Position numbers and translations under genes: made by a program. Source: Candidatus Azambacteria bacterium (GTDB lineage: Bacteria > Patescibacteriota > Minisyncoccia > GWC2-36-17 > M10-OD1-4). From it: 9,125 bases of DNA. Positions 1 through 6,882 of the stretch are shown piece after piece. Position 1 is the stretch's first letter. Each line of letters starts with the position of its first letter. The notes under the pieces were generated by a model. It saw nothing but the letters and a program-made list of their open reading frames with translations. It did not search any database and was not told the origin of the DNA. The stretch covers positions 1 through 9,125 of the forward strand of contig JACQDS010000021.1 in assembly GCA_016200995.1 (NCBI GenBank). Direction: 5' to 3'.

Positions 1-586
1 TGATCTCATACTCCCCTCTTTGCGACGGCTTAAGCCCTTTTATTATACCAAAGACATCGTAGTCATACATATAAAGCCCGGAAACCGCCAAGTTTGTTTT
101 TGGCATTTTTGGTTTTTCCTCTATATTTATTATTTTATCACCGGATATTTCAGCAACGCCAAATCTATGCGCGTCATTCACCTCCTTTAAAAAAATCTTT
201 GCGCCTTTTTCCTGTTTTAAAAATTCATTGAAATACTCAGATATATCATCCTCAAATATATTATCTCCCAAGATAACAACAATTTTTTGGTTGTCGGCGA
301 AATTTTCTGCCAAGCTTAACGCATCGGCGATACCGGCAGCCTTCTCTTGAACTTCATAAGTAAGCTTTACGCCAAATTCATGACCGGAACCCAAAAGCGT
401 TGAAAAATGCCCGGAATACTCCTGTCCGGATATTATCAAAATATCCTTCACACCCGCCTTAATAAGTGTGTTTAAAGGATAATAGATCATTGGCTTGTTA
501 TAAACCGGCAACAGATGTTTATTCGTCACTTTTGTCAGAGGATACAGCCTTGAACCTGTGCCTCCTGCTAATATTATGCCTTTCAT
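1..586 (-). CDS. rmlA: Glucose-1-phosphate thymidylyltransferase (partial, C-terminus outside window)
   Basis: This enzyme joins glucose-1-phosphate and dTTP to give dTDP-glucose, the first step to dTDP-rhamnose, in the cytoplasm. I translated 195 codons from the ATG at 586-584; the frame is still open at base 1, so about the last third (or less, for the short RmlA subtype) is missing. The nucleotide-binding signature GGTGSRLYPLT lies at residues 8-18, QEKAAGIADA at 80-89, the metal-binding LGDN at 106-109, HRFGVAE at 140-146 and EEKP at 156-159. These are the usual landmarks of RmlA/RfbA. The gene is the last visible one of a run that includes rmlB and a rhamnose-type reductase. Its start codon overlaps the end of a REP-like repeat, so no ordinary ribosome-binding site precedes it; only CGGG sits directly against the ATG. 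Family assignment is secure. Confidence 0.95.
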   Translation of the reverse strand, partial: MKGIILAGGTGSRLYPLTKVTNKHLLPVYNKPMIYYPLNTLIKAGVKDILIISGQEYSGHFSTLLGSGHEFGVKLTYEVQEKAAGIADALSLAENFADNQKIVVILGDNIFEDDISEYFNEFLKQEKGAKIFLKEVNDAHRFGVAEISGDKIINIEEKPKMPKTNLAVSGLYMYDYDVFGIIKGLKPSQRGEYEI

Positions 587-702
587 CCCGTTAGAAACAG
601 ACCACGACCAGCGCTGATCTGTTATTAATTTTTAATGTATTTTTCTTCATATGATCCCGCATTCCAAAATCTTGAAGTCGCGGTCGTGGCTTCTAACGGG
701 AT
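585..702. repeat. REP-like inverted repeat pair (BIME-like) between the reductase gene and rmlA
   Basis: Two related units face each other. The right unit on the plus strand is an imperfect hairpin at 674-693 (stem GAAGTCGC with TGGCTTC, partly G-T pairs, loop about GGTC) followed by a foot TTCTAACGGGAT at 691-702. The left unit on the minus strand is a hairpin over 621-598 followed by the same 12-base foot at 596-585. The core GGTCGTGG is shared (682-689; complement of 602-609). The units are separated by AT-rich sequence. Hairpin plus conserved foot in head-to-head pairs is the architecture of REP/BIME elements moved by RAYT (REP-associated Y1 tyrosine transposase) proteins; that identity is inferred. 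The element fills nearly the whole gap, and its left foot includes the first two bases of the rmlA start codon. Confidence 0.7.
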
Positions 703-708
703 TCATAT

Positions 709-1521
709 TTATTTATAATGTTTTAAGACCTCTCTCATAGCTTCGTGTATCTCCGGCAATTTGATCCCTTCATCTTCAAGCTTCTTGGTGCTTAAAATAC
801 AATTTGATCTTCCGGCTTTTGTCTTTAAGCTCTTGGCATCGATCAACTGATACTTAAAGTCAGGATCAACAAGCTCTTTATACATATCAAGTATCTCTTT
901 ATGAGTTATGCTTCCGGGATTTGTGACATTATATATTCCTGTTTTCTTTTTTTCTATGAGTTTTTTTGTTGCGATAATTAGATCGTCAATAACTGTCATA
1001 GAGTTTGGCTCGTTGATAACCTTTTCATAATTTGTAATTTTAGTTATGAAATTTCTATTGCTTTTCTCGCTATCTAAAGGCATCCTTAACCTGACCTGCA
1101 AAATCGGAAACTTGTCCAGCATATATTCGGAAACAAACTTGGTAAGAGAATAAAAGCTCGGCATTGAATTTATATCCGGCACATCCTCTTCTGAAAATCC
1201 ATTGCCGTTGTTATCCCCTTGATAAATGCAGCCGCTTCCCAAGTGGGCCATAAAAACACTTTTCTCAAAACACGCTTTTGCAAGAATAAAAGGTCCTGTC
1301 ACATTTGAATATAGTGTTTCCTCTTTATGATCTTCACACCAATCTATATTCGGCCTTCCGGTTCTGCCGGCGCAATTTATGACAATATCCGGTTTTTTTT
1401 CTTCAAGTATCAGGCGTACGGCATCTATGTTTCCTATGTCTGTTTCTGTAATTTCCGCGTCACTGAACGCATTTTTAAACTTATTGCCTATATATCCATT
1501 TCCAAAAATCAAATACTTCAT
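709..1521 (-). CDS. SDR-family dTDP/UDP-4-keto-6-deoxyglucose 3,5-epimerase/4-reductase-like protein (NRS/ER type)
   Basis: This is an NAD(P)-dependent short-chain dehydrogenase of 270 residues that should finish L-rhamnose nucleotide synthesis. The Rossmann glycine motif GNGYIG is at residues 7-12 and the catalytic YSLTK at 124-128 (Tyr124, Lys128). From memory of the family, the blocks AGRTGRPNIDWCEDHKEET (51-69), GSGCIY (95-100), RNFITKITNYEKV (156-168), PNSMT and TGIYNVTNPG closely match plant NRS/ER (the C-terminal half of RHM) and Mimivirus L780, not ordinary RmlD. Cys98 and Lys161 align with the Cys/Lys pair proposed for epimerisation in Arabidopsis NRS/ER (C115, K183 as I recall). The protein may therefore do both the RmlC and RmlD reactions. 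The start is ATG; no clear Shine-Dalgarno is seen, but a TATGAT box lies at 1556-1561 in the 48-base gap upstream. A plain RmlD-like reductase is the alternative. Confidence 0.85.
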   Translation of the reverse strand: MKYLIFGNGYIGNKFKNAFSDAEITETDIGNIDAVRLILEEKKPDIVINCAGRTGRPNIDWCEDHKEETLYSNVTGPFILAKACFEKSVFMAHLGSGCIYQGDNNGNGFSEEDVPDINSMPSFYSLTKFVSEYMLDKFPILQVRLRMPLDSEKSNRNFITKITNYEKVINEPNSMTVIDDLIIATKKLIEKKKTGIYNVTNPGSITHKEILDMYKELVDPDFKYQLIDAKSLKTKAGRSNCILSTKKLEDEGIKLPEIHEAMREVLKHYK

Positions 1522-1569
1522 AGTCTTAAAACTAACCTGCTAACAATACAATACTATCATAATTTCAGC

Positions 1570-2433
1570 TTAAGTCCACTTATTTTTTATCGACGTCGGA
1601 CGTCGATATTTAAAAACCTGCTCGAACCTCCATTTCCAAAGGTATTTAAGGTAGCTTTTTATATGCGCTCTCGCCATTTTATTTGAAAAAATGTCCAAGC
1701 TTCCGTATCCGCCGTAAGACGCTCTACTATGATAATGGGTAAATTCCGATCCGGGAAAATACACAATCCTCAAGCCGTTTCTTCTCATCCTCTCGCAAAA
1801 ATCCACATCTTCAAAATACATAAAAAATCTCTCATCAAAATATCCTGGAAATCTTTCCATTACACTCTTTTTTACAAGATACGCCGAACCCATAAGCCAT
1901 TTGACATCAAAAGGGTCTGACGCGCCGTCCATCTCTTTATATGTAAACTTGTTCAGTATCTTGCCTCCAAATTTCGTTTTGCCAAAAAAAGTTCTTCTTG
2001 CCAATATCGTCAAGAAGGTGTAATCGCGAAAATATGTATGTTGCAAAGAACCGTCAATGTTAAAAAGCTTGGGACCTAATACGCCGATATCATTATGTCT
2101 CTCCATATGATCTATCAAAATTTTTATAGATTCTTTGTCTTTGAAAACTATATCGGCGTTTATTATAAATAAAAATTCTCCTTTTGCCGCCTTGATAGCA
2201 TCATTGACTATCTTTGAAAATCCGACATTTTTCTCATGTTCAATGAAAAAAATTTCCGGATAAAAGCTTTCTATATCTTTTTTTACGATTTTATCAGTCT
2301 CGCTGTCGGTAACTAAAACCTCATAGGGAATATCAAAAACATTCTCTCTTATAGAATCCAAACAAACCCTTAAAACATCCGGCGTTTTATAATGATTCAC
2401 TATTATGCTTAATTTCGGTTTTTTCTCTGACAT
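1570..2433 (-). CDS. Family 2 glycosyltransferase (rhamnosyltransferase-like)
   Basis: This is a GT-A fold inverting transferase that probably adds one sugar to a lipid-linked surface glycan on the cytoplasmic side of the membrane. Numbered from the chosen start, the N-terminal strand KLSIIVNHYKT begins near residue 7, the metal-site DXD equivalent is NAD (92-94) and the acceptor-side motif FMYFEDVDFCERMRRNG spans about 204-220. WLMGSAYL near 179-186 is also typical. An ATG at 2439-2437 overlaps the previous gene's TGA by four bases, but AAGGGA abuts that ATG directly. The ATG at 2433-2431 has the same AAGGGA at a normal six-base distance, so I prefer it (287 rather than 289 residues). A basic, aromatic C-terminus could bind membrane. 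The donor is likely dTDP-L-rhamnose from context, but specificity cannot be read from the sequence. Confidence 0.9.
   Translation of the reverse strand: MSEKKPKLSIIVNHYKTPDVLRVCLDSIRENVFDIPYEVLVTDSETDKIVKKDIESFYPEIFFIEHEKNVGFSKIVNDAIKAAKGEFLFIINADIVFKDKESIKILIDHMERHNDIGVLGPKLFNIDGSLQHTYFRDYTFLTILARRTFFGKTKFGGKILNKFTYKEMDGASDPFDVKWLMGSAYLVKKSVMERFPGYFDERFFMYFEDVDFCERMRRNGLRIVYFPGSEFTHYHSRASYGGYGSLDIFSNKMARAHIKSYLKYLWKWRFEQVFKYRRPTSIKNKWT
1588..1608. repeat. Perfect 9-bp stem-loop at the 3' end of the glycosyltransferase gene
   Basis: The arms TATCGACGT (1588-1596) and ACGTCGATA (1600-1608) are exact complements around a three-base loop. They lie in the last dozen codons of the glycosyltransferase frame, where the protein reads RRPTSIKN. 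No T-run follows on either strand, so this is not a normal intrinsic terminator. It is unusually GC-rich and symmetric for this AT-rich coding sequence. Confidence 0.5.
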
Positions 2434-2435
2434 AT

Positions 2436-3365
2436 TCATTCCCTTATTTTTCCAAACTTTCCGGCATAGAAATCTTTTATCCCTTTAATTATCATCTTTG
2501 ATTCTTCTTTTTTTGAAGGCAAAATAACAAGCTTCAAAAGTTGCTTTGCGTACTTATACCAACCCCACATCAATATTCCCCAGTATATAGGCTTTGGCGC
2601 GTGTCTTTTTGAAAGCAACAGAGCATTTCGCATATGGTAGTAAAGTATCCTTGGGCTTCCTATTTTTTTTATTGATCTTGTCACTTTATGATAAACCACA
2701 GCCTTTGGAGAATACATTGTCTTATATCCGGCCTTTCTGACACTCAAACTCCAATCTACATCTTCGTAATACATAAAATACTCCTCCGGCAATACGCCTA
2801 TTTTTTTAACGATATCCGATTTTATCAAAAAAACACAGCCGGTGATATAATCCACCTCTCTTGGTTTTGTGTCATTTGGATAATCGGCATCAATATGCCC
2901 ATATTGCATATGCTCTCCCCCGCCGAACCAGCTGAACTTTCCTCCGCCGTACCAGATCTTGTTTCTGTCCGGCTCAAAATAAAAATATATTTTTGAACCG
3001 ACTGCCCCTATCTTTTCGTCGCTCTCCGCCACCTTCACAAGCTCGTCAAGAAAATCCGGCTCAACAGTAGTGTCGTTATTTAAAAGCAATATATAATCAA
3101 AACCGTTTTTTAAGGCTTTTTCTATACCGACATTATTTCCGCCGGAAAAACCGAGATTTTCCTTATTTTCTATCAGCTCAACACCGCCAACACAAAACGG
3201 CCTCAAAGCTTCTAGGGACTTTTTTTCCGAATTATTATCAACTACGAAAATTTTATAATTTTTATAATTTATTTTACTGACGCTTTTTATGCATTCAATC
3301 GTATCTTCGTCGCCGTTCCAATTTAATAAAATTATAGCAACTGAAGGATATTTTTTATCTTCCAT
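2436..3365 (-). CDS. Family 2 glycosyltransferase (WbbL/rhamnosyltransferase-like)
   Basis: This 309-residue GT-A transferase is paralogous in layout to the gene downstream of it. SVAIILLNWNG opens the Rossmann-like half (8-18), VVDNNS is at 41-46, the DXD equivalent NND sits at 96-98 in LLLNNDTTVEP, and YFMYYEDVDWSLSVRKAGY spans 196-214. The C-terminus has a hydrophobic stretch (about 260-282) and ends in GIKDFYAGKFGK, a tail common in WbbL-like rhamnosyltransferases that work at the membrane. It starts 15 bases after rmlB and its TGA stop overlaps an ATG of the next gene, so translation is probably coupled. That TGA is a real stop, which shows the standard bacterial code is in use. The sugar is inferred to be rhamnose from the operon; acceptor unknown. 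No Shine-Dalgarno is visible before the ATG. Confidence 0.92.
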   Translation of the reverse strand: MEDKKYPSVAIILLNWNGDEDTIECIKSVSKINYKNYKIFVVDNNSEKKSLEALRPFCVGGVELIENKENLGFSGGNNVGIEKALKNGFDYILLLNNDTTVEPDFLDELVKVAESDEKIGAVGSKIYFYFEPDRNKIWYGGGKFSWFGGGEHMQYGHIDADYPNDTKPREVDYITGCVFLIKSDIVKKIGVLPEEYFMYYEDVDWSLSVRKAGYKTMYSPKAVVYHKVTRSIKKIGSPRILYYHMRNALLLSKRHAPKPIYWGILMWGWYKYAKQLLKLVILPSKKEESKMIIKGIKDFYAGKFGKIRE

Positions 3366-3380
3366 GAAATTAAACTTTGA

Positions 3381-4352
3381 TTATTTCTTTAAATTCTTGA
3401 CCCACTCCTCGTTGCTAAGATACCATTTTATCGTTTTTTTGATCCCGTCCTCAAAAGAAACCTCCGGCTTCCATCCAAATTCTTTTTTCATTTTTGAATT
3501 ATCAATGGCATATCTTCTGTCATGTCCCGGCCTGTCTTTTACAAATTGCTTTAGATCTTTCAGCTTTCCTAGGGCCTCAAGTATAACATCAGCTATCTCT
3601 ATTCCGCTTTTTTCCGCCTCGCCGCCCATGCAATAAGTTTCGCCGATCTTGCCTTTATGAATAACCGTATCTATGCCGCCGCAATGATCTTCAACAAAAA
3701 TGTAATCTCTTACTGACCTTCCATCTCCATATACAGGCACTGGCTTATCTTCCAAAGCATTTAATATAAATAACGGTATTATCTTTTCCGGAAATTGATA
3801 TGGTCCATAGTTATTTGAACAATTGGAAATCGTGATCGGCAAGCCATAGGTATGATAGTACACTCTCACAATATGGTCTGACGCCGCCTTTGAAGCGGAG
3901 TAAGGACTCCTTGGGTCATACGGGGTGTTTTCATTGAATTTTCCGCCATTAAGCTCTAAAGCGCCAAAAACCTCATCGGTTGAGACATGATGAAATCTTT
4001 TCACTTTATTTTTAAGAGCTGACTTTAAAAGATTGTGCGTGCCTAAAATATTGGTTTTAAGGAAAATGTCAGGATCTTTAATGCTATTATCAACATGGCT
4101 TTCAGCGGCAAAATGCGCAACGACATCAACGCCCTCCATAACCTCATCAACAATTTTATTGTCGCATATATCGCCTTTTATAAATTTATATCTATCGCCG
4201 AACTTTTCCTCAACTTCTTTTAGATTATCAAGATTTCCGGCGTAAGTAAGCTTATCAATATTCACCACTTCATAATCGTTGTATTTTTTCAGTATATACG
4301 AAACAAAATTTGAACCTATAAAACCAGCCCCTCCGGTTATCAATATCTTCAT
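3381..4352 (-). CDS. rmlB: dTDP-glucose 4,6-dehydratase
   Basis: RmlB uses tightly bound NAD+ to turn dTDP-glucose into dTDP-4-keto-6-deoxyglucose, the second step to dTDP-rhamnose. The 323-residue protein has the NAD motif GGAGFIG at 7-13, the STDEVFG segment at 124-130 with catalytic Asp126/Glu127, and YSASK at 151-155 (Tyr151, Lys155). NNYGPYQFPEKIIP (180-193) and GDGRSVRDYIFVEDH (209-223) are RmlB substrate-site signatures, and the C-terminal RPGHDRRYAID is typical. Length is slightly short but complete. It begins four bases after the tyrS stop, so it is almost certainly co-transcribed with tyrS. It is followed after 15 bases by the first glycosyltransferase. No clear Shine-Dalgarno precedes the ATG. 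Assignment is secure. Confidence 0.97.
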   Translation of the reverse strand: MKILITGGAGFIGSNFVSYILKKYNDYEVVNIDKLTYAGNLDNLKEVEEKFGDRYKFIKGDICDNKIVDEVMEGVDVVAHFAAESHVDNSIKDPDIFLKTNILGTHNLLKSALKNKVKRFHHVSTDEVFGALELNGGKFNENTPYDPRSPYSASKAASDHIVRVYYHTYGLPITISNCSNNYGPYQFPEKIIPLFILNALEDKPVPVYGDGRSVRDYIFVEDHCGGIDTVIHKGKIGETYCMGGEAEKSGIEIADVILEALGKLKDLKQFVKDRPGHDRRYAIDNSKMKKEFGWKPEVSFEDGIKKTIKWYLSNEEWVKNLKK

Positions 4353-4356
4353 AAAA

Positions 4357-5559
4357 TTATAAGATAACTTTTATAAACCTTCTCTTACCCACCTTTATTA
4401 TCTCTCCGCCTTTAAAGCTTAGGATCTTTTTTATGTCTTTATGCACGGCATCGTCAACGCTGACCCCTCCCTGCTCCACCAATCTTTTGGCGTCGGACTT
4501 ACTTTTTGCCAAACCGGACTCCGCCAAAAGCTCAATCAAAGAGAGCTCGATTTTTGAAAGCTTGTATTCTTCTATTTCAGTCGGCTTTTCTTTCTTTGAG
4601 AAAATTTTTATAAACTCATCTCTTGCCTCTTTGGCTTTTTTATCGCCGTGATACAAAGCAGTAATTCTCTCTGTAAGCTCAAGCTTAACATCTCTAGGAT
4701 TCTCTCCATTTTTTAGTCTTTCAGAGATTTTTTGGATATCCTCTTGAGAAGCATCAGTGCAAAGCAGGAAATATTTTTCTATCAAAGAATCCGGTATGAG
4801 CATTATTTTTTCAAACATCTCCAGCGGTTTTTCCGTCAGCCCGATATAATTCCCGACGCTTTTTGACATCTTCTTTACTCCGTCCGTTCCCTCCAAAAGA
4901 TGCATTGTCAATATATCCTGTTCATTCATACCGTAATGCCTTTGCACACGTCTGCCCATTAAAAGATTAAAAAGCTGATCTGTGCCGCCTATCTCAACAT
5001 CAGCCTTTATCTTCACTGAATCATACGCCTGAAATAAAGTATACAAAACCTCTGTCAATGTTATATCATTCCCCTCGTTTAATCTTTTTTTAAAATCAGC
5101 CCTTCTTAAAACCTGCTGAATACTGCCGGCCGCAGAAAGCATTATTATCTCCTTCATGCCTTCTTTAGCAAACCACTTGCTGTTATAAAAAACTTCTGTC
5201 TTTTTAAGATCTAATATTTTTCCGGCCTGCTTTAAATAGTTTTTAAGATTATTTTTTATCTCTTTATCAGACAAAGGCTTTCTTTCCTCGCTTCTGCCTG
5301 TCGGGTCGCCTATCTTTGCCGTAAAATCACCTATTATCAAAATGACTTTATGCCCCAAGTCCTGAAACTGCTTTAATTTTCTCAAAGGCACCGCATGCCC
5401 AAGATGCACATACGGCGCTGTCGGGTCAATGCCGAATTTCACTCTCAATTGCTTGCCGGAAAGCAAAGCATTTTTCAAATGCTCTTTTTCTATAACCTCT
5501 TCAACCCCCCTTGAGAGAAGCTCATCTATTTTTTTCTCATCTGTGATTATTTTTGACAT
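4357..5559 (-). CDS. tyrS: Tyrosyl-tRNA synthetase
   Basis: This class I synthetase charges tRNA-Tyr with tyrosine. In the 400-residue protein the HIGH motif appears as HLGH (52-55), the tyrosine/ATP pocket segment FGIDPTAPYVHLGH precedes it, and GDFTAKIGDPTGRS follows at 77-90. GGTDQLFNLLMGRR lies at 191-204 and the KMSKS loop at 230-234. The C-terminal S4-like RNA-binding domain covers roughly 338-400, with LAKSKSDAKRLVEQGGV. Length and order fit the bacterial TyrZ-type TyrRS. It starts at ATG 5559-5557. The only Shine-Dalgarno candidate, AGG, is seven bases upstream and lies in the 3' arm of a perfect hairpin. It appears to head the operon that continues into the rhamnose and glycosyltransferase genes, an unusual pairing of a translation gene with surface-sugar synthesis. 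Confidence 0.98.
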   Translation of the reverse strand: MSKIITDEKKIDELLSRGVEEVIEKEHLKNALLSGKQLRVKFGIDPTAPYVHLGHAVPLRKLKQFQDLGHKVILIIGDFTAKIGDPTGRSEERKPLSDKEIKNNLKNYLKQAGKILDLKKTEVFYNSKWFAKEGMKEIIMLSAAGSIQQVLRRADFKKRLNEGNDITLTEVLYTLFQAYDSVKIKADVEIGGTDQLFNLLMGRRVQRHYGMNEQDILTMHLLEGTDGVKKMSKSVGNYIGLTEKPLEMFEKIMLIPDSLIEKYFLLCTDASQEDIQKISERLKNGENPRDVKLELTERITALYHGDKKAKEARDEFIKIFSKKEKPTEIEEYKLSKIELSLIELLAESGLAKSKSDAKRLVEQGGVSVDDAVHKDIKKILSFKGGEIIKVGKRRFIKVIL

Positions 5560-5561
5560 AT

Positions 5562-5584
5562 ATAGACCTATAGCATAGGTCTAT
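5562..5584 (-). promoter_or_regulatory. Perfect 10-bp inverted repeat in the tyrS leader (operator or RBS-masking hairpin)
   Basis: The arms at 5562-5571 (ATAGACCTAT) and 5575-5584 (ATAGGTCTAT) match perfectly around a three-base loop. The repeat ends two bases before the tyrS ATG and contains its only AGG ribosome-binding candidate (5569-5567). It starts where transcription from the predicted -10 box at 5592-5597 should begin. It could be a transcription-factor operator, or an RNA stem that hides the ribosome-binding site; the sequence alone does not decide. Confidence 0.55.
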
Positions 5585-5591
5585 TAAAATT

Positions 5592-5621
5592 ATCATATTT
5601 GACTGATATTTACAAATCCAA
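5592..5621 (-). promoter_or_regulatory. Candidate sigma70 promoter for the tyrS-rml operon
   Basis: On the minus strand a -35-like TTGGAT (5621-5616) is followed after 18 bases by a -10 box TATGAT (5597-5592). The -10 box matches the consensus at five of six positions. The -35 box is the last six bases of the tRNA-Val terminator stem. The expected start of transcription, near 5585, falls at the edge of the leader hairpin. Confidence 0.4.
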
Positions 5622-5650
5622 AAACCGCCTTTAAAAGGCGGTTTTTGGAT
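5616..5650 (-). terminator. Intrinsic terminator after tRNA-Val
   Basis: The arms 5616-5631 and 5635-5650 pair perfectly over 16 bp with a three-base loop. The stem has a GC-rich core (CCGCC/GGCGG) next to A5 on one side and T5 on the other, so it can act on both strands. It begins two bases after the CCA end of tRNA-Val and separates the tRNA from the tyrS promoter. Confidence 0.85.
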
Positions 5651-5652
5651 TG

Positions 5653-5729
5653 TGGTGGGCGATACAGGACTCGAACCTGTGGCCTTCTCGACGTCAACGA
5701 GACGCTCTAGCCAACTGAGCTAATCGCCC
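5653..5729 (-). tRNA. tRNA-Val (anticodon GAC)
   Basis: A full cloverleaf of 77 bases can be drawn: a seven-bp acceptor GGGCGAT/ATCGCCC without mismatch, D arm GCTC-AGTTGGCTA-GAGC, anticodon arm TCTCG-TTGACGT-CGAGA and T arm ACAGG-TTCGAGT-CCTGT. The loop gives anticodon GAC, reading the valine codon GUC (and possibly GUU). The discriminator is A and the CCA end is encoded (5655-5653). It stands between aspS and tyrS, with its own candidate promoter and a terminator. Confidence 0.97.
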
Positions 5730-5756
5730 GCATTTATTTTTTAATTTAAAATTTTA

Positions 5757-5786
5757 AATTTACATTTTTTATTCATAAATCGTCAA
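5757..5786 (-). promoter_or_regulatory. Candidate promoter for tRNA-Val
   Basis: On the minus strand TTGACG (5786-5781) is followed after 18 bases by TAAATT (5762-5757), placing the start about 20 bases before the tRNA. The -35 box is near consensus, the -10 box weaker. The -10 box lies in an 18-base perfect AT palindrome (5743-5760), which may only reflect base composition. Confidence 0.4.
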
Positions 5787-5805
5787 TCACAAATCTTAAA
5801 TTATT

Positions 5806-6834
5806 TTAAGGATTCAACCTTTTAACATCTCTCGGAAACAATATTGCTTCTTTAATGCTTCCTAAATTCAAAAGCTTAAAAACCAATCTTTCAGAACCCA
5901 TACCCCAGCCACCGTGCGGTGGCATCGCGTATTTAAAAGCCAAAAGATAATCCGCAAAAGCTTCCGTAGCCACATTGAAATGCTTCATACTATTTAAAAG
6001 CTCGTCGTATTTGTGAATGCGCTGAGAGCCTGTCGTTATCTCAATGCCTTTAAACAAAAGATCAAAGCTTTTCGTCTCTTCTATGTTCTCTCCATCCGGC
6101 ATAGTGTAAAAAGGCCTTTGCGAGCGCGGATAATGAGTCAAAAATATGAAATCCGAGCCGAACTTCTCTTTGGCGTATTGTCCGGCATAGATCTCGCCCT
6201 GCGGATCTATGTCGGTATCCTTCGGCACCTCGTAGCCGTATCTTTCTTTTATTATTTTTTTAACATCAGCCAATTTAACTGCCGGTATTATCTCGGGAAT
6301 TTGCGGTAGCTCGGCTTGATACAAAGCAAGATCGGCTTTATTTTTCTCGCCTATCATTTTAAAAATATGCTTGATGACCTTCGTCAGTTCGCGCATTATA
6401 TCTTCGTGGCTCTCAATGAAGCCCATCTCGGCATCAAAACTTATATACTCGTTCACGTGTCTTGTAGTGAAAGACCTCTCGGCTCGGAAAGCCGGACCAA
6501 CCTCAAAAACCCTCTCAAAAGCCCCGACGCAGATCTGCTTGTAAAGCTGCGGGCTTTGGGCCAAAAACGCTTTTTTGTCAAAATAATCCAAAGTAAAAAA
6601 GTTCGCTCCGCCTTCGGATGCGGCGCCGAGTATCTTTGGGGTTTTTATCTCGCGAAAGCCTTCAATTCGCATTATCTCGCCGTAAGCGGCAAGCACGGTG
6701 TCGTAGATATTGAATATCGCTCTGACCGTTTCGTGCCTGATGGTTAAAGGCCTAAAATCCAAAAGTGTGTTTAATTCAACTTTCAGCGTTTTTTTACTTA
6801 AGTCAAAAGGCAGCTCTTCCGCAGGAGCCTCCAA
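5806..6834 (-). CDS. aspS: AspRS catalytic fragment (class II core)
   Basis: This 342-codon piece holds the whole catalytic core that attaches aspartate to tRNA-Asp. Counting from the in-frame TTG at 6834, it has SEGGANFF (73-80), QSPQLYKQ (93-100), motif 2 with FRAER and the following TTRHVNE (116-129), FDLLFKGIEITTGSQR (257-272) and motif 3 GGWGMGSER (308-316, Arg316). SEGG and the RH pair are typical of AspRS rather than AsnRS. As a separate gene it would need the TTG at 6834-6832, which has no Shine-Dalgarno and sits in the linker; the first internal ATG would remove part of motif 1. I therefore regard it as the 3' part of an interrupted aspS. Alternative: a genuine split synthetase working with the OB-fold piece. 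Confidence 0.75.
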   Translation of the reverse strand: MEAPAEELPFDLSKKTLKVELNTLLDFRPLTIRHETVRAIFNIYDTVLAAYGEIMRIEGFREIKTPKILGAASEGGANFFTLDYFDKKAFLAQSPQLYKQICVGAFERVFEVGPAFRAERSFTTRHVNEYISFDAEMGFIESHEDIMRELTKVIKHIFKMIGEKNKADLALYQAELPQIPEIIPAVKLADVKKIIKERYGYEVPKDTDIDPQGEIYAGQYAKEKFGSDFIFLTHYPRSQRPFYTMPDGENIEETKSFDLLFKGIEITTGSQRIHKYDELLNSMKHFNVATEAFADYLLAFKYAMPPHGGWGMGSERLVFKLLNLGSIKEAILFPRDVKRLNP

Positions 6835-6882
6835 GACTTCAACGCTCTCGCCGATGACCTCAACGCCGATTGCCGCTCTTTC

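Noticed and set aside
1327..1686. Plus-strand open frame across the reductase/glycosyltransferase junction
   Set aside because: It is the complement of two well-supported genes and codes for aromatic-rich low-complexity sequence.
6316..6747. Open frame on the plus strand opposite the aspS catalytic core
   Set aside because: It overlaps conserved class II synthetase motifs on the other strand and shows no recognisable domain or ribosome-binding site.
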